In this document: positions 11,220 to 24,478 of the stretch, piece by piece | How positions within the stretch are numbered: position 1 is the stretch's first letter | How the letters are laid out: the number at the start of each line of letters is the position of its first letter | Assembly: GCF_026151205.1 (NCBI RefSeq) | Contig: NC_087080.1 | Location: 14,267,337 to 14,331,336, forward strand | From: Bolinopsis microptera | Taxonomy: Eukaryota > Ctenophora > Tentaculata > Lobata > Bolinopsidae | Direction: 5' to 3' | Length of the DNA: 64,000 nt | The notes under the pieces: generated by a model | Databases searched by the model: none | Told to the model about the DNA's origin: nothing | The model's input: only the letters and a program-made list of their open reading frames with translations | Position numbers and translations under genes: made by a program

Positions 11220-14200
11220 GGCTACAAAGAAGGTTAGGTTTAAAACACGTGATCATTCAACAACTCATTATTTCATACAATTATATCTGATTTAGGAATT
11301 CAACAAGAACATTTAACTTCATATTATGATAACACAGGGCCGGGTGAAACAGAAATAATATAATAGTTTATGTAGACAGACATAAAATTGTAACTAGAAC
11401 GATAATAATTACGGGTGTCCGGTGTTGTCATATTCTCCGTATTCTCATACACACGGTAGTTGTGGTGAGAGACTTATTTACACAACAATTTCATGTAGGA
11501 TACAGGTACAACAGATGAGTAACGAATATGTCACTCCGAAAAGTACGTTGAGTCACCAGTAGGTTTAAAAACAGTTGGACATTATAAAGACAATCAAAAT
11601 GGGGAGCTGGAGGTGAAAAACCGGACGGATATACCTCGTATAGGTATACCATTATTGAGCAAAAGGTTGTGAGATCCAGTATATTACAGTGATACGGTAT
11701 CCATGTTAGGTGAAGTTGGTTGAACCAGAAAATATAAACGTCATAAAACAAACAAAAAACAAAGGAAAGATATTTTGCTTTAAAATACTTTAATTTAATC
11801 AGAAATAGTACAGAAACAATTTTTATTGTGGGCACAAATTACCACATTAAGGTATTCACTCTTATCATTTTTGTTGGTATGGCCCTGTTGAATAATAATT
11901 TATTTTCTGTAACTAGCCTTGCTCGCAATTTAACAATTGCTGTCATCCACCCAAATTTCGCCCGAAATGTTCTTTATTAATGGATATTTCAAAATAAAAC
12001 TCCATGTAGGCCGGAAAGTGTAGGCTGAACAGGGCTAGTTAAAGTAGTGCTGAGGTTGGGCCGTCATGGTTATTAGAGGGTCAGAGTGAATCAAGCGAGA
12101 AATTAGGTTAAATTATCTACAGCTCACACGGCTCAGAAAATGTGGAAAGTGAGACCAAATTGGGCAGATTATTTACAGGCCGAAATATCAAAAGGCGAAA
12201 CTATTTAAATTTACAGGCAGAATAGTGGGGTGGCATTAAGCTGAATGTGTCCTAAAAAATCGAGATGGTAGTTTTCTTAAATCAAAGCAAGACTAATGAT
12301 ATTAACATAATCACTACTTTTTAGAACATTCTTCCTAATGCCTGCATTATCAGGACAGTGAAGAGCCTATCATGTGAAATTGAGCATGCACAGAAATAAG
12401 GTAAAATATTGGATAGAAATTATGTTTTATTAAGATTAGATTAGATTAGATTAAGAATAATGACATAAACATCATCACTAGTTTTAAACATTCTTTCTGA
12501 TTTCCTCATTATCAGAACTGTGAACATTTCACAGCCTTCGCCATTTTTAAAAAAATTAAATTCATGGTATTGGATAATGGGGCAAGAATTGTGAAGAGAG
12601 ACGAGGCTAAACATTAACAACATTTTCATTATTAAATATGAAGAACTGGCTTCCATCATGTTTGCAGTGTGCAATAGTATCTTCTAATAGATTACACTTG
12701 TTTCACTATTTCGAGGAGTTAATTCAGCTGTAACGAAAATTAACATTGTAACAGCGTTTCTAGATTTCCAAGTAAAATGTGGCCGTAACTAATTTACTGC
12801 TTGCAATTCTTAAGTACATGGTGTTTCATTAGTAGAACAATCGAATAAACTACATTCAATTTCAGCAATGGCCAATTGGCTGACTATAAGGTCATGGCCT
12901 GAACAAACAATTTCTTTTTAAATAGTCAAGTGATGCTAAAGCAGAGCGAATAGATTAAAAACTGATTCATGTGATGCATTACGCAGAGCACAGATAAAAA
13001 TACTGATTCAATGATTAAAATTATAGCTGTGAGTGTCAATAAATTACTGTGTCATAAAAAAGGAACGATGTACACGTGATCTGAGATACCAATATCTCAA
13101 TATCAGAAGGAATTCTTAAGTACAACGACAGCTACTAATCTAAAAGAGGTTCAAAAATCTTAGGAAAAACATTTATCTCGCACTAAGCCCCAGTGGAATA
13201 AATTTTAAATATGACTAGGAATCCATTTTGGGAAGAAAAAAAGGCTATATATTTTTCGGCCGCTTTGCGGCCGACTTGTCACTGGTCAGCTCTTCTCCCA
13301 GGTCAAGATTAGTTTCAAATGCTTAGCGTATCCATTAGAATAATTACCGGATGAATATGCAATTGCAAATTTTGAAATTAAATAAAAAATTTCTGAGAAT
13401 TCTTTAATTTATTTGAAACGCAAGGAAATATTTTTTAAAAGAACTATACAGCCTAGCCCACAGACATCGCTATACTATTCTTTATACTAACTCGGTAGAT
13501 CGAGTTCTTAGATTTGACTTTCATCAGCATGATGAACGATTCGCTACTCTGAAAGTGGCTTCGACCTTGTGTTGATATTTATGGCCTGACTTTGGATCTG
13601 AAGCTTGCTTCTGCCAGGTTAGATACAATATTGGACAATAAACAATGATAAACCTCGGACTTAAAGCGGGATAGGGATGTATAATGGAGGGGGTTGTCTG
13701 CACTGTACTCTAGATGATCTAGGATGTGAAGCTTGCTTAAGCCTAGAACACACGAGTTCCCCTGTTATAGTAGCAATATTGTTGTTGACTTGTAGCTACA
13801 ATATTAAATTGATTCGTGGAAATCGGTCTCGGATGTGAAGCTTCCTTAAGCGCCAAACCCTGAGAATACTGTATTACTCGAACTTCGAGAATTTTCTAAA
13901 TGAATCTAGACTAAAGGAGCCAACTTGAATCCATAAAATTTTGAATGCTACATTTTAAAATACCGCTCTATATTTACACCGTTCACCAGTTAATATGGCT
14001 GGGAGGATTGGGAGGATTCATATTAGATTGTCGATTGTTTAAGATTAACTTGATATTTTAGCGTATCAGAGCTGAAATTTTGCATGACTATTTCAAATGA
14101 CTATTTTACATGACTATTTTTTCATATTCCGGGTTGTTGAGGAAGGAGGAATGGATAGCTCGCGTTTTCTGCGCGTTTTTTGGTGTCTGAATGCGCAAAA

Positions 14201-16173
14201 AATAGTCAAGCAATCTTATAGGTAAGAAATAGTCATGGAATCTAGGAATGCGCTCGATTCGAACTTCGAGTCGATAAAATGATGTAACATCGCGTTAGCC
14301 CTGAGAGCGACCAATTTTGATTTAATTTTAAATTAATGTGAATATTTTTTCCACAAGAATCTTTTTTTACCGGTTATCAACAAATTTTGACTAGGTGTTA
14401 AATTCCTGGACGCCTGACTATTTGCCACTGGGCACTAAGCTAGATGTAACAATAAAATGACTAGCGCAACCGCATTGAGCATCGTTATCGTAACCTTCGT
14501 AGCGCATGGTCATAGAAATATGGACAATTTGCAACATGAACTTGACAATAAGAAACCTGGCTCGTAAATGAAAACCCTGGCGCTAGACATGTAGAAACAT
14601 TCATTGAAATGCAAGGTCTAATCATGAGCATGGACAATGTTTTGGAAATATTTTCGGTAATACGTTTTCAAATTTAATTAATAAATTCATTAATCTTATT
14701 CCTACTAAAGAAGTTAAGTCTGGTAGTGATTATAAAAGCCGGAAAGGAAATAAAGATGGGTAAAATTGAACATGCAAGCAAAATAGCGAACTACTGTAGT
14801 TATTCTTTCTCCTTCGGTGTATTACAGGGTCCATTTAATGGAGCCGTTGCAATTTCAAGCAATTTCAAGCAAATGTAGCATCGGTCGAGTGTAACGATTG
14901 TGATGTAAGTCCATTGTGACCGATAGCGAACAGCAAGCACACTCCTTTGCACCATCAACCTATATCTAATCTATTCAAAGAGTGACAACCATACGTTACT
15001 ACACATTAAATTAGGATTCCTTCAAATATCAAATTAATTCTTTGCAAACTTATTTATTCTGTAATAAATGGCACAAAATTGCAATTTTTTGTTTAGCTGA
15101 ATTATTATTAAATCAATAATTTATGCAAATTATATTCTCTTAGTGGAGACTGTAGTGAGGGGAATACAAATTCTGTATCAAATTATCAGCAAAGTGAAGT
15201 TAAGTAGTAAAGTAAAGTAATGTAAAGTAAAGTAAAGTAAAGTAAGGTAAATTAAGTAAAGTAAGGTAAATTAAGTAAAGTAAAGTAGAGTAGAGTAGAG
15301 TAATGTAAAATAAATCAGAGCAATTACATGTTACAATCAATCACCACTTGTGATATGTGAATGGATCTAATGAAAGACCGGTGACGTAGGAGTGAAGTGT
15401 GAACATGTACCTGAAAAGTCCAATAATGAATTTCCACGATTGGAGGGAGTTGAGGGTAAATATAATATCAACATGAATGGAAGATTCTAATCGGAAGATT
15501 TGTATCATTACAACATCCTGAGGAGATATGCAAAGTCGTACACAATGACAGTATTAAACACAACAAACGATGTCGATGAGCCACCAGTAATATCGAGGAT
15601 AAATAAAAGAATTAATGTTACAGCGCTCGATTACATCTTTCGATGTGGAACGATATAGACGTGCGCGGCACGTAGTTGGCGTAGTTAGGTAATCTGTAAT
15701 CAGTGATGAAAAATTTAATTTCAAATTAAATGTTTTAACTGAATTTTTATTTGTCATTTTTAAAATATTAAAGTGATGGACAAGTTAATTTGATGAACAT
15801 TTATATAGGCGCAGTTTATATGTTATATCTCCGCCAAAAGCACACTCCCAAATTGCGCGCATTGCTGTAACTTCTTCCAAACTTCATGAATCGAGGAAAC
15901 TTATTTTACAATGTATTTAGAGTCAATACATGCACTTATAAAAATCACTTGGAATACTTTTGAAAGAGAATAACAAGCTCAAAAACGCTTCTGACGTATT
16001 TCTCCATTAAAAGCACAATAGCGTGAGAAGTTTTTGTCGAGGTGCTTCGCGTTCGAAAGTGATTTTAAACGATTCCCCGTTCAATTTTGGTCGAGAAATA
16101 TCAACTTAGCGCACAACCAATGAAGTTATAAACATATTTTATACATATCAAATTGGATGTGCTTTTGGCGGAG
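11220..16173. other. long intergenic stretch, no gene seen
   Basis: No convincing coding sequence appears on either strand in nearly 5 kb. Visible items are an (AGATT)n patch near 12430-12455, three short copies of GATGTGAAGCTTGCTTAAG-like sequence at about 13600, 13725 and 13835, and an (AGTAA)n-type simple repeat at 15200-15310. Sequence around 9170 and 14270 shares GATAAAATGATGTA, perhaps the ends of an old dispersed element. The first part (11220 onward) must hold the RPS23 promoter and any 5' UTR exon. Confidence 0.4.
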
Positions 16174-16264
16174 ATATTGACGGATGTTACTCGTCTAAAT
16201 TTCTTCGAAGTAGCGTGATGGCACGAGCTACGAAGTAGCGCGCGCCGGGCCAGATCATTAACAA
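16174..16264 (+). repeat. dispersed element copy (TTGACGGATGTTACTCGTC family)
   Basis: This copy begins TTGACGGATGTTACTCGTC, carries TTCGAAGTAGCG twice and ends GGGCCAGATCATTAACAATG GTC. Other copies in the window are at 16583-16695, 18219-18318, 18786-18833 (end only) and 31476-31604. This one lacks the GCTTTCTTCTCGAAATATT middle. The 31476 copy defines the ends and target duplication. Confidence 0.7.
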
Positions 16265-16299
16265 TGGTCTTACCTGGGGACCTCACTCCTCAGGCTATT

Positions 16300-16910
16300 A
16301 TGTTCGAATAGAGATTAGGCGGAATGACAAGCTGAGCGTTGTAGCTTTACAACCTACCAGGACGCGCGCCGAGTTGGACTCGTCGACGGTCCAATATATG
16401 GAACAGATATTTTACGAGTATCACCCGTTAAGCTGAGCGCGGCCCAGTAACAATGGTCAAGCGGAGATATAACGTGCGCCATTTATACATCTTTTGTTTT
16501 GGAATAAATTGGTCGCATCGTACTTGAATTAAACAGGAACAAGAACCATTGCGGATTTTTGTCGTCTGATTGGCTGAATTTTGACGGATGTTACTCGTCT
16601 AAATTTCTTCAAAGTCTAGTAGCGCGCGCCGCTTTCTTTTCGAAATATTATTAGCACTTGCCCGCGGCAAGTGCTACGAAGTACTGTGTACTGCGCGCCA
16701 CGCTATTTTAACGGGTGATACTCGTAAAATATTTGTTCCAATTATTATAATCAGGACCGTCGACGAATCCAATTCGGCGCGCGTCCTTGTTTACCTGGGG
16801 ACCTCAGGCTATCATGCTCATAAACCGAATAGAGATTAGGCGGAATGACAGGCTAAGCGCGGCCCAGTAAGTCCTGGTAGGTTATAAACCTACAACACGC
16901 TATTCCATGG
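16300..16910. repeat. large imperfect inverted/direct repeat nest
   Basis: GAATAGAGATTAGGCGGAAT occurs directly at about 16308 and 16829, followed by AAGCTGAGCG-type sequence and CCTGGTAGGTT or its complement. Between them, sequence at 16370-16430 (GGACGCGCGCCGAGTTGGA, then GATATTTTACGAGTATCACC) returns inverted at 16705-16795. A further TTGACGGATG-family copy (16583-16695) sits inside. This looks like nested or foldback insertions rather than a gene. Confidence 0.6.
16583..16695 (+). repeat. dispersed element copy (TTGACGGATGTTACTCGTC family)
   Basis: Begins TTGACGGATGTTACTCGTC and carries the middle CGCTTTCTTTTCGAAATATT and GGCAAGTGCTACGAAGTA. The right end has diverged. Same family as the insertion at 31476-31604. 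Confidence 0.65.
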
Positions 16911-17246
16911 ACAAGCTGAAACGTGCTAGCTGCTTGGACATGCAAATCAAGCTTAATGTCGCTGGTCGTGCGTGAGCTCAAACCGTACTATGTTCAAATT
17001 AAACCACGTCTACACTTTAGTAACACCGCCAGCCAGCTGTATCACGTCGTGACCCTCATTGTCGTTTCACTATACTTATAGTTATAGAGTTTCTGCTATA
17101 CAGGGGTTTCTGCTATACAGGGGGGGCCGCGCACAACGTATGACAACCAGCCAATAAGTTTTGCTGGGTGAGGGGGCCTGGCCGTCGCACGTCGGCCTCC
17201 CAGATACCAGAGGGACATTTGCATCTTGCAGACAATTACTTTTCTA

Positions 17247-18103
17247 GTAGAGGCTCTTACGGGCATTGTCTGCTCGATACGTTAGGGACCCCAGATACAC
17301 CTTACTAGACGTATTTTTGACCGTAGAATCGATTGAAAGTAGTTTCAAGATGATTGGACTGATTGTTCTGGGGTAAAATTGCAAAAAACCGATTTTTGGG
17401 CCAAAAATAGGCCAAAAAACCATGTTTTTTGATATTTTGAGCAAGTTAATTTTGTTGGCATGTCGGCAAAACTTGCATAAAGATAGCTAAAAGACAGCCG
17501 CACAAGATGGTATAAAAATAAAACAAATCCCTCTATTTGTTCTGAGGTAAAAATCCAAAAAAGTGGTAAAAATTTTGACTTTTTTGCTTGAAGTTTGAAT
17601 AATTTTTTGCAGTTGTATTAAATCAACCCAAAAATAGTCACATCGTGTTTGCCTAAATTTTTCCTTTCCGAGAAGAACCCACTTCATATACTTTATCGAA
17701 GTTTGAATATTTTCACTCCGCAAGCGTTTTTGCCAAATTTTCGACGCGCACTACGCGCAAAAGCATTTAGTTGTTATCAATTGGCACCCGCGCGTTCATC
17801 ATAAATTTCAAACAGCTATAACTCAGCGAGATTATGTCCGTTCTAGCTCATATTTTTACACTAAATAGAAAATAATGTGATCTTATTGCTGACAAAATAT
17901 GAATATAATTACTCTATTTGCCTTAGAGAAATAGACTGTCAAAGTTTAAAACGCGCATTGGTATAGCACGTGACTAATAAGGCCAAATTTATACTTCTTA
18001 ACATATTATCGATCCTTAGACATCATACTATTGTGTCCAATTAGCGGTTAGGTCTCTAAACTCGTAGCAGAAAACACGTCTTTTTGCCCGTAAGAGCCTC
18101 TAC
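17247..18103. mobile_element. 857-bp TIR DNA element, non-autonomous
   Basis: Perfect terminal inverted repeats of 19 bp: GTAGAGGCTCTTACGGGCA at the left and its complement at the right. Both ends are flanked by TA (17245-17246 and 18104-18105), consistent with a TA target duplication as in Tc1/mariner-type elements. The interior has no transposase-like frame, only AT-rich sequence with short minus-strand open frames of no recognisable family. It sits amid TTGACGGATG-family repeats. Confidence 0.75.
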
Positions 18104-18218
18104 TATTCTTTTCGTCGAGCCCTGCGAAGACACCGCATCCTTCGTTACACCACTGTTACTGAACTATGGCTGCGTCACAATTCACAATTATTTACAAACA
18201 TGGAGCTGCAATATGGTT

Positions 18219-18318
18219 GACGGATGTTACTCGTCAAATTTTTTTCGAAGTAGCGCAGTACGCCGCTTTCTTCTCGAAATATTGGCCCGATGGGGCGATG
18301 GCAAGTGCTACGAAGTAG
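18219..18318 (+). repeat. dispersed element copy (TTGACGGATGTTACTCGTC family)
   Basis: TTGACGGATGTTACTCGTC, then CGCCGCTTTCTTCTCGAAAT, GGCAAGTGCTACGAAGTAGC. The right end is missing or diverged. It lies about 115 bp beyond the TIR element at 17247-18103. Confidence 0.65.
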
Positions 18319-18409
18319 CGGGATGATGATTAATCACTCTACACTCAACTGTCACGTGACTTTTATTTTATTTTTCAACCCGTTCTCTAGCCAGTTCTGA
18401 ACGACTTTT

Positions 18410-18575
18410 CGAAACCCTAACCCTCTTATAATCTGATCCCAACCCTAACCCTAACCCAATCCTTAACAAAAACATATTATGCTGAAACCTTAATTGACGA
18501 TGTCAATTCATGGCAGCTCGGCGCGGCACAGTAGCGCATCTCGCTACAATTGCTGAAACCCTAACCCTAACGAGA
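18410..18575. repeat. short interstitial telomere-like CCCTAA runs
   Basis: Three short runs of (A)ACCCTAACCCTAA occur at about 18415, 18449 and 18557, separated by other sequence. A minus-sense counterpart GGGTTAGGGTTAGG lies at 10310. TTAGGG is the standard metazoan telomere unit. The runs are only 2-3 units long, so they may be part of a dispersed repeat rather than a telomere scar. Confidence 0.5.
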
Positions 18576-21500
18576 AATTAGACTAACTTCCTTATTGCTT
18601 ATACAGTCATATCACGTGATCGAGACAGTTTGTCGCCAATATCTCGCGTCAGGGGAGCATTTTAACCCTATGTCATGGGGGTGATTAGGAATCAGTGTCC
18701 GAAAATACATCGATTGGAGTTGGTTACAACAGTCGGGGGCCCTTTTAGAACAATCTCGAAGATCGACTGTAGAGTGATTTAGCACGCTCGGAAGTAGCGC
18801 GCGCCGGGCCAGACCATTATAACAATGGTCAACAATGTGGATACCTAGGCCCTAATGATTTGCATCGGCTATTATTTTAAAATACGAAACCTTCCAGTTT
18901 TGGAATTATTATTTTTACTGATTTAATTGTCCTTCTGTCCCGACTCATTTGAGTCATGTACCTTACTCGGAAATATTATGACTGGGAGTGGGATAAAGCT
19001 TGGCCGTGGGTTTTGGAAAATTCCGCCATATTTTTCCCAGTCAAAAATTTTACCAGTCATAATAAAAGTACCCGCCAAGTCAGATTATGAGGTTCCAAGG
19101 GGGTGCCCGGGTGGTGATCATTATACTTTACCTTGTATGTTGTACCTGAAGTCTCATATGTGGCATGTGCTAGAGAAGACTTTTGAAGCAGTGGATGGAG
19201 GGCTGTAACTTTATTGGATGTTGCTACCATAATTTCGTTATAAAAATCACAATTTGGTTATACTTATAGAAATCAGATTTCAGCGCAGTACCTGTTCCCA
19301 CAAGTTTGCGGATGAGGCGTCTTCGCGGGATAGTTGATTCACGATGTCAATCCTTCGCAGCTCGGTGAGGCACAGTGGTGCATCTCGCCGATCTACCGAA
19401 GGATTGATGCATAACAACAAGACACGCGCTAAAGACGCGCATTTTCTGAGTGATGTTAACGATAGCTTTAAATTCACTGATGTCATTATTATTCAGCGTG
19501 ACCGGTAATAGTTTAAAAATCAGAAGGAGAAAACACATGTTTAAATTACTAAAAAAGGAGTATCACTTTACAGGATTGAATTTAAATATAGTCATAATAG
19601 ATAAGAGAGGAATTTGTTTCCCTTTGAATCAATCAAACTAGATGAATTGTTGTAAATACTTAGATCAAACTATCAATCTACAGGCTATCGTCAAACATGT
19701 TGCAAGGCGTCATCTTCAGTGACATAATAGATAAGAGTTTATTAACTATCATGCCAACTTTAGAGACGGTAACCACATTAAACTAAAGTTTTCCCAATCA
19801 AAATAAAGGGTTTATACGAAATAAAAGGTTTATGCACTAGACTGCGAGACAATTAACCTTATGCAATGCAGGTTAGTATAACTATAATATCGGACTGAGT
19901 TGAAATTTCTGAGAGCATGATACCCCAAAATAAATATATGCCTGTGTCTGGCAATAGCGTTCAGATGGCTTCCGAACTTGTGCGGATAAGATAATATAAA
20001 AAATACAAATAAACTATAATAACAATCTGAAAATTAATGTATCAGTACAGATCTTATACTCGAAATCAGGCACTTTCAAAACATTTCTCTTAAATTATCT
20101 TTCTTAACACCGTTCAATTGTAACTTTAAATTAAAATATTATGATGATCCGGACGATGATAAATATTAAATTACAACTGATTATATTTATGGATTTCGGC
20201 CTGTCGATGCTGGAAGCTGATCAGCTAATCGTTAATCGTTACCATGTGACAAGAATAGTATGATGAACCTCCCAATCAGTATCTATGTATCAAAAGAAAA
20301 TATTGATCTAATTCAACTCGTCGGGAGCCCTTTTGAAACATCTCGAAGTTAGAGTGCAGAGTGCATGATTACTGATTATCAGCACGATTGGGTGAAACAA
20401 AGACGAAACCGTGTGTTGATTAGAATTAAAAGAGGAAGATATTTAGTGATAAATTGTGCACTCTTGCATTTAAGTTTTAATTGTTAGACTTGTTCGATGT
20501 AGGGCCTTTAATTTAACCTAATACTAATGCAGTTACTTAATACTTGGTAAGTCTAGGGAAAACAGGTGCTAGTTGTCGGAAATGAAATGGAGTCTGTTCC
20601 TGATCGAAGTTACATGATGCTGATAGATTTGATGCAGCTCAGCACTCAGCAGCCACTGTCTTCAAATAGAGTGTTCCAGTTCTGCAATCTGCAGTCTCAA
20701 ATGTTTTCGCCCAGCTTTTCTTTTCATCGTGGTTATAGAAGACAGACCTGAAGAAATACTAGTATAATGATAATATAGGTAACATGTCCAGAATGAGTAA
20801 AATTGTATTATCGGCAAATTTACTTATGTGAAAACTCCCAACAGGGTGGCGCTGGCCCAGAAGTAACTGCACACAAGCAACCCTTTAATGATCACGCACG
20901 TAATTTGTGTGAAAATATGTAACTCATTTAACGAAGTCAGTGAAAAGAACCTACCTTTATTTACCAATGTCGATTTTTTGCTTGTGATGAAGTAGTCCTC
21001 GCAAATGTGAGATATGTATGTAGTTTGTTTTTAAAAGTAGGATTGTAGTCATAGTCGATGTATAGCGACGGTAGTTTACCAGCAGCTCCCTGTACAAATA
21101 GAAATGTGGTTTTTATATAATATTACTAGTTAAATTAATGAGTACAATGCAGGAATACAAAAATGTGTCTTAAATGTTTTATATTAAATGTGTTATAATT
21201 ATATTAACCACCTTATATTCGTATAATATGTACTCACAAACAATGATAGTCCCAACTGTTTTTAATTGCTTATAATTTAAACCTTCTTATTAAATAATTT
21301 AGATGACTGTGTCTGATCTAAAATTGCACGAGAAATAGAGAAAATTAGGTCTCAGACAGAACTCGACCGGGATATAACCGGCGCAGCCGGAATACCGGCT
21401 GGTATTTGGCGATTTTGTACCGGTACCGGCCGGGATTTTGGTTTTAGCCGGGATTTTTCCAAAATAAATTCAGTTTTTCTCAACGTTAATTTGAGTCCAA

Positions 21501-21868
21501 AATTAACAAATCTGTGAACATTTTCCTAAAACATTTTGACGAAGTCATTGAACAATGGAGACTGGAGTCAATCTATATTTAACATAATCATGGGTGTACG
21601 AATTATGGACTTCTTTCTGACTTATGACTTAATTATTGTGACTAAGTGTCACGGCTCACGGTCTTGTGTTACCGAGGGACAAGTAAAACAGAGTTCTCCG
21701 GGTAAAGAAAGCATTAATAAATGCTATTCAGTATTCATCCTATTCAATTATTCAGGTAAGGTGATGTAAACTGTAAAGTGATAAGCTCCAACGTCAAACA
21801 CCATGTTCAATTAAATAAGTTTAAGTAACCAATACCAGATCACAGGATTGTTATAGTTACGGAGACTG
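18576..21868. other. intergenic, no gene seen
   Basis: No convincing gene. There is a pair of diverged copies of a short repeat (CAACTCGTCGGGAGCCCTTT-like) at about 18720-18790 and 20318-20385, the end of a TTGACGGATG-family copy at 18786-18833, and a CCGG-rich palindromic patch at 21365-21460 (ACCGG/CCGGT phrases). Open frames near 18927 and 19450 resemble no family I recognise. Confidence 0.4.
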
Positions 21869-22061
21869 TTGGAAACGATGCAAACCAGGATCGGACTCCT
21901 ATCAGAAATAGTCGACCACCGGTCCAGCCTCCCTCAAACTCAAATGCCCTACCACTACCCCAGACCACATCCACCTCTTCAGCCAGGAACAGCGCTCCCA
22001 CTATACCACTACCAGCAGTTCCTACCGCCTCAGAGGATACACTGCACGTGCCCGTTATTCC

Positions 22062-22258
22062 TCATGCCTCGTCTTAAATGTCCAGTCCATGAATCCTAGT
22101 GCATCAAGTGCGAGTATATGGGAAGTGCCAAAAATCTCAGCTCTTATTCAGGAGAAATCCAAAAACCACTCGTTACCGTTTATTGCACTTACGGAAACGT
22201 GGCTCAAGTCCTACATGTCAGACAAATACAAAATGTGCATCACCTCTTTCTCCTGCTG
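22062..22258 (+). pseudogene. CR1/L2-like retrotransposon endonuclease fragment (copy 1)
   Basis: One frame reads NVQSMNPSASS, then IPFIALTETWLK-like text (LPFIALTETWLKSYMSDKYK). This matches the start of the apurinic endonuclease domain of CR1/L2-clade ORF2 proteins, where the TETWL motif holds the catalytic acidic residue. The frame ends at a TGA after about 60 residues, and no further endonuclease or reverse transcriptase follows. It is a decayed fragment. Upstream sequence from 21869 is proline-rich and may be the preceding part of the same element. Confidence 0.7.
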
Positions 22259-23175
22259 AGCAGAACCTCCCCCTTAAAAGTAAACAAATCTGCATCGCCT
22301 CCCAACGACAATCCAGATATATTAAGCAGCAGAGACAATCATTTAAGGAGACTTCGATATCTATCAGGATCATGATTATACTGCCTGAGAACTCAGCACT
22401 TCAGGATGAAACATATAATATTTGGTTTTCTCGATTTCATTCATATTTAGACAGAAGTCCGTGTAGATAATTGGTTATAGAATAATTGGATATAATTTTA
22501 TGCGAAGTTGTGTCTGCGAAAATATACGTGTGAACTGGTCATCCCGCAAATGCTGAAAAAGTAGATGTTACCTATCATAAAATAACCGCTCGCACCGTAC
22601 AGTGTACACGACAGAGTTGTGACTGCGTTTACAAATTCTTTATCATATTGATGTGTTGCCATGGCAACCGAAACTCCATCGGAAGATCGGCCTGTAAGGC
22701 ATAATCATGATAATACACAGTATCAAAACATTGCCATTGATATCATAGCAACATTCCAGAGATTAGATTATGTGTGTGTAAGAAAATGTATGTTATAGTA
22801 TTATACAGTCTGCTAGAACATTCCGTTTACACATGGTGGCCGATAACAACTTGTTTAATTTATCTCCGAATTACACACAAATTTCTGAAAGTTTCGTAGA
22901 CTTAAATCAATTACAGAGAGTGTGGCTATTGGCCAGCCCCTCTATTTCACTATTATGGTTGAAACTATAAGAATACAGATTATATTGTTACAGTGATTTT
23001 ACAAAAGTCGAAACAGTAAACACCAATTTGTAGGATACTTTAAATCACACCAAAATTGGTCCCAGAATGCAATGAAATCTGATGGCGTCTTTTCAGTGAA
23101 AAAGAGGCCACACTCTCTGTAATTGATTAAAGTTTACGAGACCTTTAGAAAATGAGTTATATAACTTGCAACTTA

Positions 23176-23217
23176 AACTAAGATAAATTGAGTATTTATA
23201 CTCAATTTATCTTAGTT
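23176..23217. repeat. perfect 20-bp-stem palindrome (copy 1)
   Basis: AACTAAGATAAATTGAGTAT, a 2-base TT loop, then the exact complement. It is repeated identically at 24419-24460 in the second copy of the duplication. It could be a foldback end of a small element; no T run follows on either strand that would suggest a Pol III terminator. Confidence 0.8.
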
Positions 23218-23319
23218 GCATGAGTAATATATATATACTACCCACTATACCACTACCAGCAGTTCCTACCGCCTCAGAGGATACACTGCACGTTCCCGTT
23301 ATTCCTCATGCCTCGTCTT

Positions 23320-23502
23320 AAATGTCCAGTCCATGAATCCTGTGCATCAAGTGCGAGTATATGGGAAGTGCCAAAAATCTCAGCTCTTATTCAGGAGAAA
23401 TCCAAAAACCACTCGTTACCGTTTATTGCACTTACGGAAACGTGGCTCAAGTCCTACATGTCAGACAAATACAAAATGTGCATCACCTCTTTCTCCTGCT
23501 GA
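23320..23502 (+). pseudogene. CR1/L2-like retrotransposon endonuclease fragment (copy 2)
   Basis: Second copy of the fragment at 22062-22258, with a 1-bp deletion after the QSMNP-coding part that changes the upstream frame. It keeps ASSASIWEVPKISALIQEKS and IALTETWLKSYMSDKYK before the same stop. Confidence 0.7.
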
Positions 23503-24478
23503 GCAGAACCTCCCCCTTAAAAGTAAACAAATCTGCATCGCCTCCCAACGACAATCCAGATATATTAAGCAGCAGAGACAATCATTTAAGGAGACTTCGA
23601 TATCTATCAGGATCATGATTTTACTGCCTGAGAACTCAGCACTTCAGGATGAAACATATAATATTTGGTTTTCTCGATTTCATTCATATTTAGACAGAAG
23701 TCCGTGTAGATAATTGGTTATAGAATAATTGGATATAATTTTATGCGAAGTTGTGTCTGCGAAAATATACGTGTGAACTGGTCATCCCGCAAATGCTGAA
23801 AAAGTAGATGTTACCTATCATAAAATAACCGCTCGCACCGTACAGTGTACACGACAGAGTTGTGACTGCGTTTACAAATTCTTTATCATATTGATGTGTT
23901 GCCATGGCAACCGAAACTCCATCGGAAGATCGGCCTGTAAGGCATAATCATGATAATACACAGTATCAAAACATTGCCATTGATATCATAGCAACATTCC
24001 AGAGATTAGATTATGTGTGTGTAAGAAAATGTATGTTATAGTATTATACAGTCTGCTAGAACATTCCGTTTACACATGGTGGCCGATAACAACTTGTTTA
24101 ATTTATCTCCGAATTACACACAAATTTCTGAAAGTTTCGTAGACTTAAATCAATTACAGAGGGTGTGGCTATTGGCCAGCCCCTCTATTTCACTATTATG
24201 GTTGAAACTATAAGAATACAGATTATATTGTTACAGTGATTTTACAAAAGTCGAAACAGTAAACACCAATTTGTAGGATACTTTAAATCGCACCAAAATT
24301 GGTCCCAGAATGCAATGAAATCTGATGGCGTCTTTTCAGTGAAAAAGAGGCCACACCCTCTGTAATTGATTAAAGTTTACGAGACCTTTAGAAAATGAGT
24401 TATATAACTTGGAACTTAAACTAAGATAAATTGAGTATTTATACTCAATTTATCTTAGTTGCATGAGTAATATATATA

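Larger units (their letters stand above)
22001..24478 (+). repeat. 1.24-kb tandem segmental duplication
   Basis: 22001-23240 and 23245-24478 are nearly identical, offset 1243-1244 bp, with about ten differences, one of them a 1-bp deletion near 23341. Each copy holds a dead CR1-like endonuclease fragment, an internal inverted repeat (CAGAGAGTGTGGC...GCCACACTCTCTG) and a 20-bp-stem palindrome. Short flanking TATATATAC sequence at both copy ends could have mediated the duplication. The near identity implies a recent event, or an assembly duplication. Confidence 0.95.

Noticed and set aside
18410-18575. Chromosome-fusion telomere scar
   Set aside because: Only two or three CCCTAA units per run with unrelated sequence between; more like part of a dispersed repeat.
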